A stretch of 64,000 nucleotides of DNA from Trichomonas vaginalis G3 (Eukaryota > Parabasalia > Trichomonadida > Trichomonadidae). The DNA is taken from assembly GCF_026262505.1 (NCBI RefSeq), contig NC_067203.1, forward strand, positions 23,851,411 to 23,915,410, read 5' to 3'. The position numbers and the translations under genes were made by a program. Shown piece by piece: positions 51,164-60,670 of this stretch. The number at the start of each line of letters is the position of its first letter. Positions within the stretch are counted from its first letter, which is position 1. The notes under the pieces are model-generated. The model ran no database searches. It was not told the DNA's origin and saw only the letters and a program-made list of their open reading frames with translations.

Positions 51164-51412
51164 CAAAAATTGCGATTAAAATTTAAATTGATGTAAAGAA
51201 AAAATTTATCAATAGATCAAAACTTGATCATCAAATAAATGTTGTTGCATTATAAACGATTTTTTTGTGAAGAACTGACCATTCGACTTCTTATAACTTT
51301 CTGATCAAAATTTTAACAAAAACATAAAAATACTTCGTATGAGATATTTATAAATCAACTTAAAAACAAAAATTTCTGAATAAAATTTTCATTTCACTAC
51401 CGTTGAAAAGTG

Positions 51413-51420
51413 TCATTTTT
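51413..51420 (+). promoter_or_regulatory. Initiator of the 51427 micro-gene
   Basis: GTGTCATTTTTTAAAG, with TCATTTTT, ends 6 bases before the ATG: a very short leader, as is usual in trichomonads. Confidence 0.6.
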
Positions 51421-51426
51421 TAAAGT

Positions 51427-51591
51427 ATGGGATCCTTAGAGGAGCAGAAAGCTATTCTCGATGAAGCAGAAAGCCTCATTGAAAGACGTGATTATGATGG
51501 CGCAATGTCAAAACTTTTAGAAGTTGATCATCCAGATCTTCAATCAAGACGTGACTTCTTAATGGAGCAAGCCCAAAGACAAGGCAAGTAA
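51427..51591 (+). CDS. Micro-gene, 54 aa helical protein
   Basis: ATG at 51427 to TAA at 51589-51591. The product starts MGSLEEQKAILDEAESLIER, continues RDYDGAMSKLLEVDHPDL and ends QAQRQGK. The composition is balanced and protein-like, with two amphipathic helices of the kind seen in TPR or small adaptor proteins. A TCATTTTT initiator directly upstream supports transcription. It could also be a first exon if an intron follows (GGCAAGTAATT at the end resembles a donor only weakly), or a free-standing small protein. Confidence 0.6.
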   Translation: MGSLEEQKAILDEAESLIERRDYDGAMSKLLEVDHPDLQSRRDFLMEQAQRQGK

Positions 51592-51765
51592 TTAAATCAC
51601 GAAAATACACATAACAAATCAATTTGTATTACATTTTTAATAAAAATATTTTTTTTTATTTGTTTTAACTAAATATATTTTATCTTTAATGCTTATGCTA
51701 CATCAGAAATATGCTCGTTTCTCATCGGAATTAATCAAAAACAAAAATTAAATAGTTATTATTTT

Positions 51766-52590
51766 TTACAACATAGTTTCGCTCTTAACACTGAGCTCAG
51801 CCTTAACTTTGTTCTTTGCATTTACCTGCTCTCCATCTAATATTGTGAGAGTTGGTAAAATAACAAGAATTGGCGGAATATGGCTCTTATCTTCCTGAAT
51901 AAGTGGATTATTCTCTATCTTTAGATCGAATAATAATGGAAGCTTCTCAAAGGAGTGAAGCTCTTCGGGTGTTTTGAGTTGATTATATCTAAGATTAAGA
52001 GACCAAAGATATGGAAGTGATTCCTCTGTAAATTGATCGATTGTTTCGATAGAGTTATGGCTAGCATCTATTTCTCTAATCGAAGGAAGGTTTGGAAGCT
52101 CAAGTTTTGCAAGTAAATTTCCTTGCAAGTTAAGAATTTGAAGGGATGGCATAACAGCTAAATTTAGAGCTGTAATTGAGTTATTTGAAAGATTGAGATG
52201 CTTTAAGAAAGGAAGAGATGGAATATCTCCAGCAGAAGCAAGATGATTGGAAGATAAGTCTAAGTAAGTTAAAGTATTCAATGTTGGGAATCCATTAACG
52301 TTCTCAAAAAGATTTGAACTGAGATTGATTGAGTGGATGAATTTTAATAAACTGAAATTCGAAACACCTTCGGAAATCTGGTTTTGTGATAAATCAAGAT
52401 CAACAAGATTTGGAGTATGCTCGAGAAATGCGAGTGATTGAATTTGATTTTGCGATGCAGTTAATTTTCTAATTTCATCTAACGGCTTTTCATTTTGTAT
52501 TTCGGCAACATCTTTGCCTGAAATGTCAAGCTCAAAAACAGCCATCTCGATGCCGCGCATGCTTGGTGTTAACTTGGGTTTTTCCGACAT
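51766..52590 (-). CDS. Leucine-rich repeat protein, LRRC23-like
   Basis: The start is set at the ATG at 52590 (MSEKPKLTPSMRG). A longer frame begins at 52617, but the consensus TCACTTTT initiator lies inside those extra codons (52603-52610), so transcripts would begin after the first ATG. About eight SDS22-type repeats (LVDLDLSQNQISEG, LTYLDLSSNHLAS, LQILNLQGNLLAKL, LWSLNLRYNQLK) lead to a cap with LPLLFDLKIENNPLIQED. The SLPYLWSLNLRYNQLK to LDGEQV end resembles LRRC23, a radial spoke protein. The call is tentative within the LRR class. Confidence 0.65.
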   Translation of the reverse strand: MSEKPKLTPSMRGIEMAVFELDISGKDVAEIQNEKPLDEIRKLTASQNQIQSLAFLEHTPNLVDLDLSQNQISEGVSNFSLLKFIHSINLSSNLFENVNGFPTLNTLTYLDLSSNHLASAGDIPSLPFLKHLNLSNNSITALNLAVMPSLQILNLQGNLLAKLELPNLPSIREIDASHNSIETIDQFTEESLPYLWSLNLRYNQLKTPEELHSFEKLPLLFDLKIENNPLIQEDKSHIPPILVILPTLTILDGEQVNAKNKVKAELSVKSETML

Positions 52591-52822
52591 CGCTAACGAA
52601 TTAAAAGTGACAGCCATTTGAGTATCAATAAAAATACTAAAATCTGTTGTAGGCGAGACTCGAACTAATAGATGTCAAGTCCATTTTCATATTTTAATGA
52701 AATCATCAAAGCATAATTGTAGGCAATAAAGCTGGATATCGCACATAAAATATTAAATAGGAGTTAGAAAAAACAAAATACAAACCTTAAATATTTAATC
52801 ATACAAAAAAAAAATTAATTAA

Positions 52823-53854
52823 TTATTTCCTATTTGCTCTAGACATTGGTCTCAACGATAGCAAACCAATTGAAGACATAGGTCTTGATCTGTTAGCGCT
52901 ATTTGTAGTCTTCGAGAAAGCGGACTGAGCTTTAAATGATCTTTCTGCGACATTTGGAAAAGCTCCAGTTGTTTTGGCCATGGATGGCTTCGGGGATTCA
53001 ACTTTTGGAGGTTTTGTAGTGCCAATCTTCAACTTTTCGTATTGTTGCATCACTGGAACAACTCTTTGTTTGCCTTTGAAATAATTAATTTGTTCTTGAG
53101 TAACTTCTTTGATTTCTGAAACCATATCAGCAAGATTAACATTCTTAGTGGCTACAGCATTGAAATTGGCAATGGACTTTGTTTCAATCATCTTGAATTC
53201 GTCAATAAATTCTTTGATTGAATTTTCAAACTGTTTTTCTTGTCTTGTATGCTCTTCGTTGACTTCTGTTTCATGGTCTTTAGTAATCTTTTCTAATTCA
53301 TCCTTCTGATTTTGAATTGTAGTTTCTTTGAGTTGGGCAAATTTCGTTTCTGTTTCAACGCGTCTTCTTTCAAGTTCTTCTTTAGCAACATCATGTGCTT
53401 GCTGACGTAACTCTTTTGCTTTATCGAAATGACAAACTTTTGCTTCTGCTTTGGCTTCTTCAAGTAATTTGATTTGTTCATCGACATCTCGCTCAGATTC
53501 AGTAATAAGAGTATATGTCCTATCTTGCTCTATTTCCATGAGTTCGGAAATATGTCTTTCCTCAGTTGATTCGACTAAAACTTGGTATTTTGAGTAAATC
53601 ATTTGAGTATTTTTCCGACTTTCTTCTGCTTCGTCTTCTAATCTCTTTTCGGCATACTTTCTGTACTTTTCTATTTGGAATTTGGCTTGTGTTAAAGCAT
53701 CCTGCATCTGATATTTAGCAAAATTTGCAATTTCTGTTTGAATTTGATTTTCATATGATTCAGCCGTTTCAAAATCAAGGACATCAATGGCATTCTGTTT
53801 CTTGATTCTCAAGTCATTGATTGTTGAGTATGTTGTCTGAGCAAGATGATCCAT
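52823..53854 (-). CDS. Coiled-coil protein, 343 aa, with basic Ser-rich tail
   Basis: Residues about 15-235 are long alpha-helical coiled coil (KFQIEKYRKYAEKRLEDEAE; AKELRQQAHDVAKEELERRR). The last 80 residues are basic and rich in S, P and T (RSRPMSSIGLLSLRPMSRAN), like microtubule-associated tails. The initiator TCACTTTTTC is at 53869-53877 and an ATAACGTATC block ends 2 bases before the ATG. It is divergent from the gene at 53982, so the two share 127 bases of promoter. No named family is recognised. Confidence 0.7.
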   Translation of the reverse strand: MDHLAQTTYSTINDLRIKKQNAIDVLDFETAESYENQIQTEIANFAKYQMQDALTQAKFQIEKYRKYAEKRLEDEAEESRKNTQMIYSKYQVLVESTEERHISELMEIEQDRTYTLITESERDVDEQIKLLEEAKAEAKVCHFDKAKELRQQAHDVAKEELERRRVETETKFAQLKETTIQNQKDELEKITKDHETEVNEEHTRQEKQFENSIKEFIDEFKMIETKSIANFNAVATKNVNLADMVSEIKEVTQEQINYFKGKQRVVPVMQQYEKLKIGTTKPPKVESPKPSMAKTTGAFPNVAERSFKAQSAFSKTTNSANRSRPMSSIGLLSLRPMSRANRK

Positions 53855-53981
53855 CGATACGTTATTTGAAAAAGTGACATATTATTCATATTTCTAAAGC
53901 ACAAAACTTTATTATTTATATGTAAAATGCTTCTTTATACTACAGTTAGTCATTTTGTTCATTTTCATTTGAGCATTAGCA
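53855..53981. promoter_or_regulatory. Compact bidirectional promoter
   Basis: To the left the - strand carries TGTCACTTTTTC and TAACGTAT before the ATG at 53854. To the right the + strand carries TCATTTTG (53950-53957) and TCATTTTC (53959-53966) before the ATG at 53982. Only 127 bases separate the two start codons. Confidence 0.6.
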
Positions 53982-54413
53982 ATGAATCCTGCAATCTTCA
54001 ATACCATATTGACAGTAATACAAGTTCCATGCGCTTTTGTTCGTACAATTTGGTATTGTGGAAGGAAAAATAAAGCGAATTTTAAAGTTTACATGATTTA
54101 TTGGCTTTTGATTATTCCAAGTCTCATTTCCCGGATTTATAATTTAATGCCGTATACACTACATTCATTATTTTTGCATTGCATGTTATATATCTGGTTG
54201 CAATCTCCTTTCTTGAATGGATCGGCAATAATTTTTAATATTTTTGCATATTTCTTCAAATTACAATACTTACCCATTGGAACTGACTTCTTTATGAATC
54301 CTATTTTTAATAATACTGTGAATAATTACAAGAAATTTCTTAAAGAGCTTCCTCATCCAAATTATTCAGAAGATAGCAGTCCATCAGCTGACCCTTCAGG
54401 TTCAGCCTACTAG
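53982..54413 (+). CDS. REEP/DP1/Yop1-like ER membrane-shaping protein
   Basis: A 143-aa protein. It has a TB2/DP1/HVA22-type core: YMIYWLLIIPSLISRIYNLM (about 38-57), then LPYTLHSLF-like membrane hairpin sequence, then MLYIWLQSPFLNGSAIIFNI (about 68-87), which corresponds to the family's WLxxPxxxGAxxIY block. Two short membrane hairpins and an S/P-rich tail follow (SEDSSPSADPSGSAY). Such proteins curve ER tubules. The divergent sequence makes this a fold-level call. Confidence 0.6.
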   Translation: MNPAIFNTILTVIQVPCAFVRTIWYCGRKNKANFKVYMIYWLLIIPSLISRIYNLMPYTLHSLFLHCMLYIWLQSPFLNGSAIIFNIFAYFFKLQYLPIGTDFFMNPIFNNTVNNYKKFLKELPHPNYSEDSSPSADPSGSAY

Positions 54414-54621
54414 ATCACAAAATACTCGCTTTGTTTATTCAGTTTTTTTAACAATTTCAAAAATATTATTATACTATAATTTTAACTTGTTAGGATATAT
54501 ATATTTATTCAAATAAGCTTTTGTTTGTTCTTTTTCCCAAATGTTTATTCTTTTTCTAAATCATTTACCATTATAAAAAGATGCATATTTAATAAAAAAG
54601 TAATTATTGATGTTAAAATGT

Positions 54622-55582
54622 TGCATGCTAAGTTCGGTCAACGATAGAAATTGAGTGGAAATTAATCGTCGAGGAAGTACGATTATGTAAAGTAAAAAAA
54701 TGTTGTGGGATTTTTAATATTATATATTATTTTATAATAAAATTTTTTTGAGTCATTTTAAGAAGCACATATAATTTTTTGAATTTAAAAATTAAAGTAG
54801 TGTCAAACGAATTTATCACTTAATTTAATACTCAGATTTCTTAAAATTAATGAAAAAAAGGTTTTCTGAGAACTTTTGAGAATGGTTTTCAAATTCCATT
54901 ATTGAAAATATATAGGTATTGTATGAAATTCAAACTCTATATTTATTAAAATTCTAAATTTTTAATAAAATAACTTTTCAGAGGAATATGATTTTGAATG
55001 GTTGATTAATAAGTATAAAAATGTCTACGATTTTAAGGAGGGAATTGTTCCTTATGAGGTATACATCATAACTATATACCTCATAAGGAACAATTCCCTC
55101 TTGATAGCTGGGAAACTTTCTCTGAATAACTTATCATTTGGAGAAAGTTCCCCAGCTATCTATTAGGAACTAAAGGCTATGAGGCACTAATATATAATCA
55201 GTGCCTCATAGCCTTTAGTTTCCTATTAAAAACGAGAAAACTTGTTCGAAATGATAAACAATTTCGAACAAGTTTTCTCGTTTTAAGGAGGGAATTGTTC
55301 CTTATGATGCATACATTATAAATATATACATCATAACTATATACCTCATAAGGAACAATTCACTCTTGATATCCTGGATATTTTTGAATATATTTTTTTA
55401 ATTAAAGTTCTCAAAAGTATTATCAAAAGTGATTTTTTAAAAATATCTCCAATTAATTAACTGATTAAAAGTATTATATTTTTAAAATTAAATAGTTTTT
55501 CAATTTTTTTGAAGGAATTGAGATACTTCCCACGACAATAAAATTGAGAGGTTTACATTATGACTGATCTTAGCATGCAACA
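54622..55582. mobile_element. TIR element with hairpin cluster (dispersed repeat, copy B)
   Basis: The ends match as inverted repeats: GTTGCATGCTAAGTTCGGTC on the left and the complement of GTTGCATGCTAAGATCAGTC on the right, continuing with weaker similarity for about 50 bases. The left 450 bases recur inverted at 38592-39041. No ORF is present. Four or five strong stem-loops lie inside (55030-55370). A target duplication could not be fixed. Presumed to be a non-autonomous DNA transposon. Confidence 0.7.
55038..55370. repeat. Run of consecutive strong hairpins
   Basis: Stem-loops follow each other with almost no spacer: 55038-55100 (GAGGGAATTGTTCCTTATGA arm), 55103-55160 (GATAGCTGGG arm), 55164-55225 (TAGGAACTAAAGGCTATGAG arm), 55229-55284 (AAAACGAGAAAACTTGTTCG arm) and 55285 to about 55370 (the first arm again). 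Stems are about 20-27 bp, nearly perfect, and unrelated in sequence to each other except first and last. Confidence 0.9.
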
Positions 55583-55601
55583 AAAATGAGAATATAAGAA
55601 A

Positions 55602-55876
55602 TTAATTGGCATTTTTTTCTGCTCTAAAAGACAATTCGTTCTTCCTAGCAACAAATTGAGGCAGTGGAACTACTAAGTTGAGTTTCTCCATAATTTGTTC
55701 AACAGGGAAAAGATTATTGATCAAATGTTCAACCTGATCAAGAATTCCTGCCTGGAACAATTTTTCGAACTCAATCTTCTGTTCTTTATCAAGCGTTGTT
55801 GCTTCTTCTAAGACGGAGTTTTTAATAAAAGCAGCATCTTTTCTAGTTTCTGGGTTTGTATCGATGCAGCTCATTA
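55602..55876 (-). pseudogene. Protein kinase gene, 3' part (downstream of the insertion)
   Basis: The frame reads SCIDTNPETRKDAAFIKNSV and continues to QFVARKNELSFRAEKNAN. The first block is kinase subdomain XI (C..xNPExRxxA). It is the end of the gene whose start is at 59943. Both halves share TCATTA at the break (55871-55876 and 59096-59101). The last 90 or so codons look intact. Confidence 0.75.
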
Positions 55877-56829
55877 CGGGTTATCCTGTAGGTGCAAAAA
55901 ATGCGCAAAAACGATTATTTTGAATTGAATTTGCGCATTTTAAAATATTTCCGTGTGACGATTATTTCAAGTACGTATCTCATTATCTAAAACGATTGGT
56001 AATGAATGAGATATATCATGAAGTTTATTAATAAATGTGTAAGAAATATATTTAGTTAGATTATGTATGTTAGTAAATTTAAGATATCATTTTGCTAAAT
56101 ATAGAAGCTAATCATGTATACATTCAGTGAATGATAGAAAATAATTTTTAATAATGATATAATGAGATAAAAATATATGTTATCGTATATTGCCAATGAT
56201 TTGATATTTCTATCTTTTCCAAATTACGGTATATTCATATGTTGATTAGATCAGTTAAATATAAATAGAATGTTAATGATTATATTTTAATTGAATAGCT
56301 GTAGTTTGCTACTTAAACACAATAATTGAAGCATTATATTGAATTTGCAATACTATGCCAAATAGATGATACATTATATCAATACTAGCGAAGATAATAT
56401 ATATTATAAAACATAAAGCATAAATTGCTTTATTAATTTCAAATAATTTAGCAAAAGTGCAAATAAATAGTAATTAACCTGAATAGTGTTATGTCCTATA
56501 TATCTATATCGCATGTAGTCGGTTTTTTTGAGAAATAAATTAGAATCTGATACTGTTTGCTAGTTTGTGAAAAAATTCAGATGACTCATTGAATTTAATT
56601 TAAATTTCAATAAAAATTATCGTAGTTCGAAATTTTTATCTTTAATAAATCAAAGCTTCTATTTGGTTTTACAACGAAAATAAAAAATTGACATTTTCGA
56701 TTTGTTCATAAGAATATTTTTTACGTTAATTGGAAGCCATTTTTTTAAACGTAAATCATCGAGATGTTTATGATATTTCATCCCAAAACTTGCCTTAATG
56801 CGACTTATATTGATGTATTATTTAAATAT

Positions 56830-57260
56830 TAAGAGTGATTTCACCAAGATCTTCGAAGATTCAGAAGATCGTAGAAAAACTGCTCTTAAATGTACTGAAT
56901 CGATTACACTCTTACTACTAGACATCTAAATTACATAAGTACAGTCTCCTAGAGAGCAATTTATCCAAGATCTTCTAAGATATGGAAGACCATGGAAAAA
57001 CTGCTCTTTAATGAGCACTAATATCAAAATTTCCATTATTGAGTGCCAAAGATGCATAAATACAGTCTCTTAAATAGTAATTTTTCAAAGATCTTCCAAA
57101 TTTTCGAAGATCCTGGAAAAATTACTCTTTAAGCTATCTTAATTTTGTATGTCCTACATATATGAAACATGTATTCAGAATGGTATTAATTTAAAGATCA
57201 ATTCCTGCAATATCTTCAAAGAATGGAAAGTGAGTATTGGAGGAACTGTTCTTTAATGCT
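56830..57260 (+). repeat. Degenerate tandem repeat, about 4 units of 110-120 bases
   Basis: Units share AAGATCTTCGAAGATTCAGA-like blocks, a GAAAAACTGCTCTT block and an ACAGTCTCTTA block, with considerable divergence. It lies in the left part of the core of the long-TIR element. Confidence 0.7.
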
Positions 57261-57722
57261 GAGTATTTGGAGAGTTTATCTAAATTATGATCAGAAAAGT
57301 TATCGTTTTTGAATTGGATCATATTCATTTATAAAGGATTGCATCCATTAAAAACTAAAACTCGATAAAACGTTGAATTGACAAATTATTTATTATAAAA
57401 ACAATAGTGTGTTGAGAAATAATTATGATTAGGGATTATTTTTATCGAAAAAAAATTCCAAAAAAAATTTGAAAATCAAAATTTGAAATGAAAAACTACA
57501 AATTTTTCATTATAAGATGTAAAATGAATTTTTTTGAGTAAACCAAAGCTTCCTAAATTGATTAATAATCCAATTTTATTATGAATTTAATCATTTAATT
57601 CATTAAGTCATTAGATTAAAAAATAAAAACACTAGATAATGGAAAATATATTAGCAAGTTTAAATAGAAATATGATGGAGTTTAAATATACCCTGGTATT
57701 TCAGAAATTTAGATAATATTAT

Positions 57723-58100
57723 TTGCATCGAGAAAAAAGTAGTTCGAATTTTACCAACTGAGTTTACAAATGTAAAGGATTGGGATATGCTTTACATTTG
57801 TAAACTCATTTAGTAAACTTGTAGTTTGATTTATTGCATCGAGAAAAAAGTAGTTCGAATTTTACAACTGAGTTTACAAATGTAAAGGATTGGGATATGC
57901 TTTACATTTGTAAACTCATTTAGTAAACTTGTAGTTTGATTTATTGCATCGAGAAAAAAGTAGTTCGAATTTTACCAACTGAGTTTACAAATGTAAAGGA
58001 TTGGGATATGCTTTACATTTGTAAACTCATTTAGTAAACTTGTAGTTTGATTTATTGCATCGAGAAAAAAGTAGTTCGAATTTTACCAACTGAGTTAACA
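57723..58100 (+). repeat. Tandem 111-bp repeat with internal palindrome, about 3.3 copies
   Basis: Units start near 57724, 57835, 57945 and 58056 (TTGCATCGAGAAAAAAGTAG). Each full unit holds a perfect stem, GAGTTTACAAATGTAAAG paired with CTTTACATTTGTAAACTC, around a GATTGGGATATG loop. It is the centre of the long-TIR element. Confidence 0.92.
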
Positions 58101-59095
58101 AAACGATTATCTCCCTCAGTACAAAATACCCTAACTTGAAATGCTAGCAAAAATAGAGCGTTTGGATGAATGAAGTGTACGTTTAAAAAATGGCTTCCAA
58201 TTAACGTAAAAAATATTCTTATGAACAAATCGAAAATGTCAATTTTTTATTTTCGTTGTAAAACCAAATAGAAGCTTTGATTTATTAAAGATAAAAATTT
58301 CGAACTACGATAATTTTTATTGAAATTTAAATTAAATTCAATGAGTCATCTGAATTTTTTCACAAACTAGCAAACAGTATCAGATTCTAATTTATTTCTC
58401 AAAAAAACCGACTACATGCGATATAGATATATAGGACATAACACTATTCAGGTTAATTACTATTTATTTGCACTTTTGCTAAATTATTTGAAATTAATAA
58501 AGCAATTTATGCTTTATGTTTTATAATATATATTATCTTCGCTAGTATTGATATAATGTATCATCTATTTGGCATAGTATTGCAAATTCAATATAATGCT
58601 TCAATTATTGTGTTTAAGTAGCAAACTACAGCTATTCAATTAAAATATAATCATTAACATTCTATTTATATTTAACTGATCTAATCAACATATGAATATA
58701 CCGTAATTTGGAAAAGATAGAAATATTTCATTAAGAGTGAATCCAAAGAAAATGCAAATAACTATGATATCCCAATAGTTTATTTGTTTTTATAACAGAT
58801 CATGAAATGTCAATTGAATATCTCTAAATTTTCCCCATTAAATTTTTTATATTCTACCAAAACTTTAGATCTGAGTCATATCTCCAATATAGAATATATT
58901 TTTAATCTTATCACATTTTACTTTTATTATTATTAATTAATGAAACTCAATACAAATCATGATATGAATGTATCTCTAAAATTCAATAATCGTCACACGG
59001 AAATATTTTAAAATGCGCAAATTTTGCGCAAATTCAATTCAAAATAATCGTTTTTGCGCATTTTTTGCACCTACAGGATAACCCCTCATTACAAG

Positions 59096-59943
59096 TGATT
59101 TTAATTTGTATTCATCATTATTTAATTCTTTGGTTAAATCCTCGTTTTGCATTATTTTCTCTATTTCGGATTCTTGTTCATCTTGTAACTTATTCAGTAG
59201 TGTATTGATGAGATATTTCAAGTAATCGAGGCTATCTGCTAACAAGGGAAATGATTTCCTCAATATCCTTTTCCGTTTCTTTAACAGGTTTGTCGAGATT
59301 TTGTAAAATATGATCGACATTTTTTAAAACACTTTTAACTTGATCTAATTCAATTCTGTTTGATTTAATTATGGCTTTAACAGCTTGGTTCGGTTCATTT
59401 TCTGTCATTATATAATATATCACACCACCGAGTGCGAAAATATCGGAAGATGGTGAGTATACGAGATTTTTAATTACTTCAGGGGATTGATAAAGACCTG
59501 TTCCATGGGGATGAGAAGTCGCCATTGGATTGCCTGATTTTTGAACATCATCGTAATCGATGATGTGAGGAAAATGTTTTGTATCAATTCGAATATTCTT
59601 TGGACAAATATCTCTGTGAACAATTTTGTTTTTGTGAAGAGTCTCCAATTGATCAGCAATAAAATAAATCCATACTAATTTTTCGGCATATGAAACTTTG
59701 TTTTTTTCCAAATAATAGTATACTAAAATCAATGTAAAGGCTATCATCATTTTTATGAATATCAATGAGTTCCTGGAGGAAAATATTCTCTTTTTGAAGT
59801 TCTGCAGTTTTTTGAATTGTTTCGAGTACGCCTTTCCGATTATTTCGCGCGAAACTTTTTTCCCGATACACTTTGCGAAGTATCCCTTCATTTTCAAAAA
59901 CTTCAATCTCAGCATTATTTCCTGCATGATAAGTATCATCCAT
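59096..59943 (-). pseudogene. Protein kinase gene, 5' part (interrupted host gene)
   Basis: The ATG at 59943 opens MDDTYHAGNNAEIEVFENEG. The kinase core has IVHRDICPKNIRID (catalytic loop HRD, with C-P-K in place of L-K-P), PHIIDYDDVQ in place of DFG, GTGLYQSPEV (APE region) and SPSSDIFALGGVIYYIMTEN. The altered loops suggest a weak or dead kinase. Two frameshifts are visible, near 59715 and near 59250, and the long-TIR element interrupts the C-lobe. The 3' part continues at 55876, and the two halves meet in frame at LKSLVM/SCIDTNPE. Confidence 0.8.
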
Positions 59944-59989
59944 TTTTATTTTTGTTTTTGACTAAATTAATTCACTTCTTAATTTTTTT

Positions 59990-60670
59990 TGACTTCTTCT
60001 GATATGATTGCAATCTAGTTTTATACCAATTGAATATACTATTTGTTGACAAACTTCAATTCTCGGACATACGATTATTTTTGATTCAAATGCTGTTCGG
60101 CATTTAAAATCAAAAATAATCATTTATACGAGAATTACACTTTTCCGACATTTTTGGGTCGCTTCGCACCCCTGACAAAACGTCGGAAAAGTGTAAATTT
60201 TCCAAAGTCAACACTCAATCAGATTGTCTTTCTCTTACTATATGGATTGAATTCCAATATCTAATTTCACGCAAAATATATCAAGAGCAATACAATTTCA
60301 ATTGAAATCATGTTAAATTTTTTAAAAAAGATCGACCATTAAAGGTGTTACATTGAGATAACCGAACTATATCGTTCCTAAGTTATTGCTAGGAATGAAC
60401 TCTTTGATCAATCTCCCTTTTCTTGATAATATTTTTTAAAAAAATGTGTATTAATTTAGTCAAAAATCAATGGTCATATTGAGTGTATGATAGAAAAATA
60501 ATGACTGATTATCATTTTGATAATTCTTCTTTAAGAAATGAAATTTTTGACTAATTATTCCTTTGATTTTCCGCATAATCTGAACTATCCTAAAAAATTA
60601 GGTCATTTCGGATATTTATGGAATTAGAAGTATATGCTGTAGATATGAACAGCATCTTTGTTGATCAGGA
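59990..60670. other. Gene-free strip with two adjacent hairpins
   Basis: Besides the hairpins at 60058-60136 and 60137-60194 the strip is AT-rich. No consensus initiator precedes the gene at 60671. Confidence 0.5.
60058..60194. repeat. Two back-to-back hairpins
   Basis: Hairpin A (60058-60136) pairs AATTCTCGGACATACGATTA with the complement in the second half, around an inner stem AAATGC/GGCATTT. Hairpin B (60137-60194) pairs ACACTTTTCCGAC with GTCGGAAAAGTGT around a GC-rich GGGTCGCTTCGCACCC loop. They abut, like those at 55038-55370. Confidence 0.9.

Larger units (their letters stand above)
55877..59095. mobile_element. 3.2-kb long-TIR element with 6-bp target duplication
   Basis: Inserted in the kinase gene and flanked by TCATTA on both sides. 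The outer inverted repeats are about 90-100 bases (GGGTTATCCTGTAGGTGCAA ... CCGTGTGACGATTATT) with one 12-base indel. Inside them are unrelated stretches of about 240 bases, then a second pair of inverted arms of about 540 bases (56210-56753 and 58178-58719). The centre holds tandem repeats. No ORF is present. The 6-bp duplication and long arms would suit a non-autonomous Polinton relative, but the sequence shows no Polinton gene, so the family is unassigned. Confidence 0.8.

Noticed and set aside
52647-52690. A tRNA-like 3' half on the - strand (ATGGACTTGACATCTATTAG then GTTCGAGTC)
   Set aside because: The anticodon-arm and T-loop sequences look tRNA-Ser-like, but there is no D arm, variable arm or matching acceptor stem. 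At most it is a decayed fragment.
55877-59095. A full Polinton inserted in the kinase gene
   Set aside because: No polymerase, integrase, ATPase or capsid sequence is present. Only the 6-bp duplication and long arms hint at the family.
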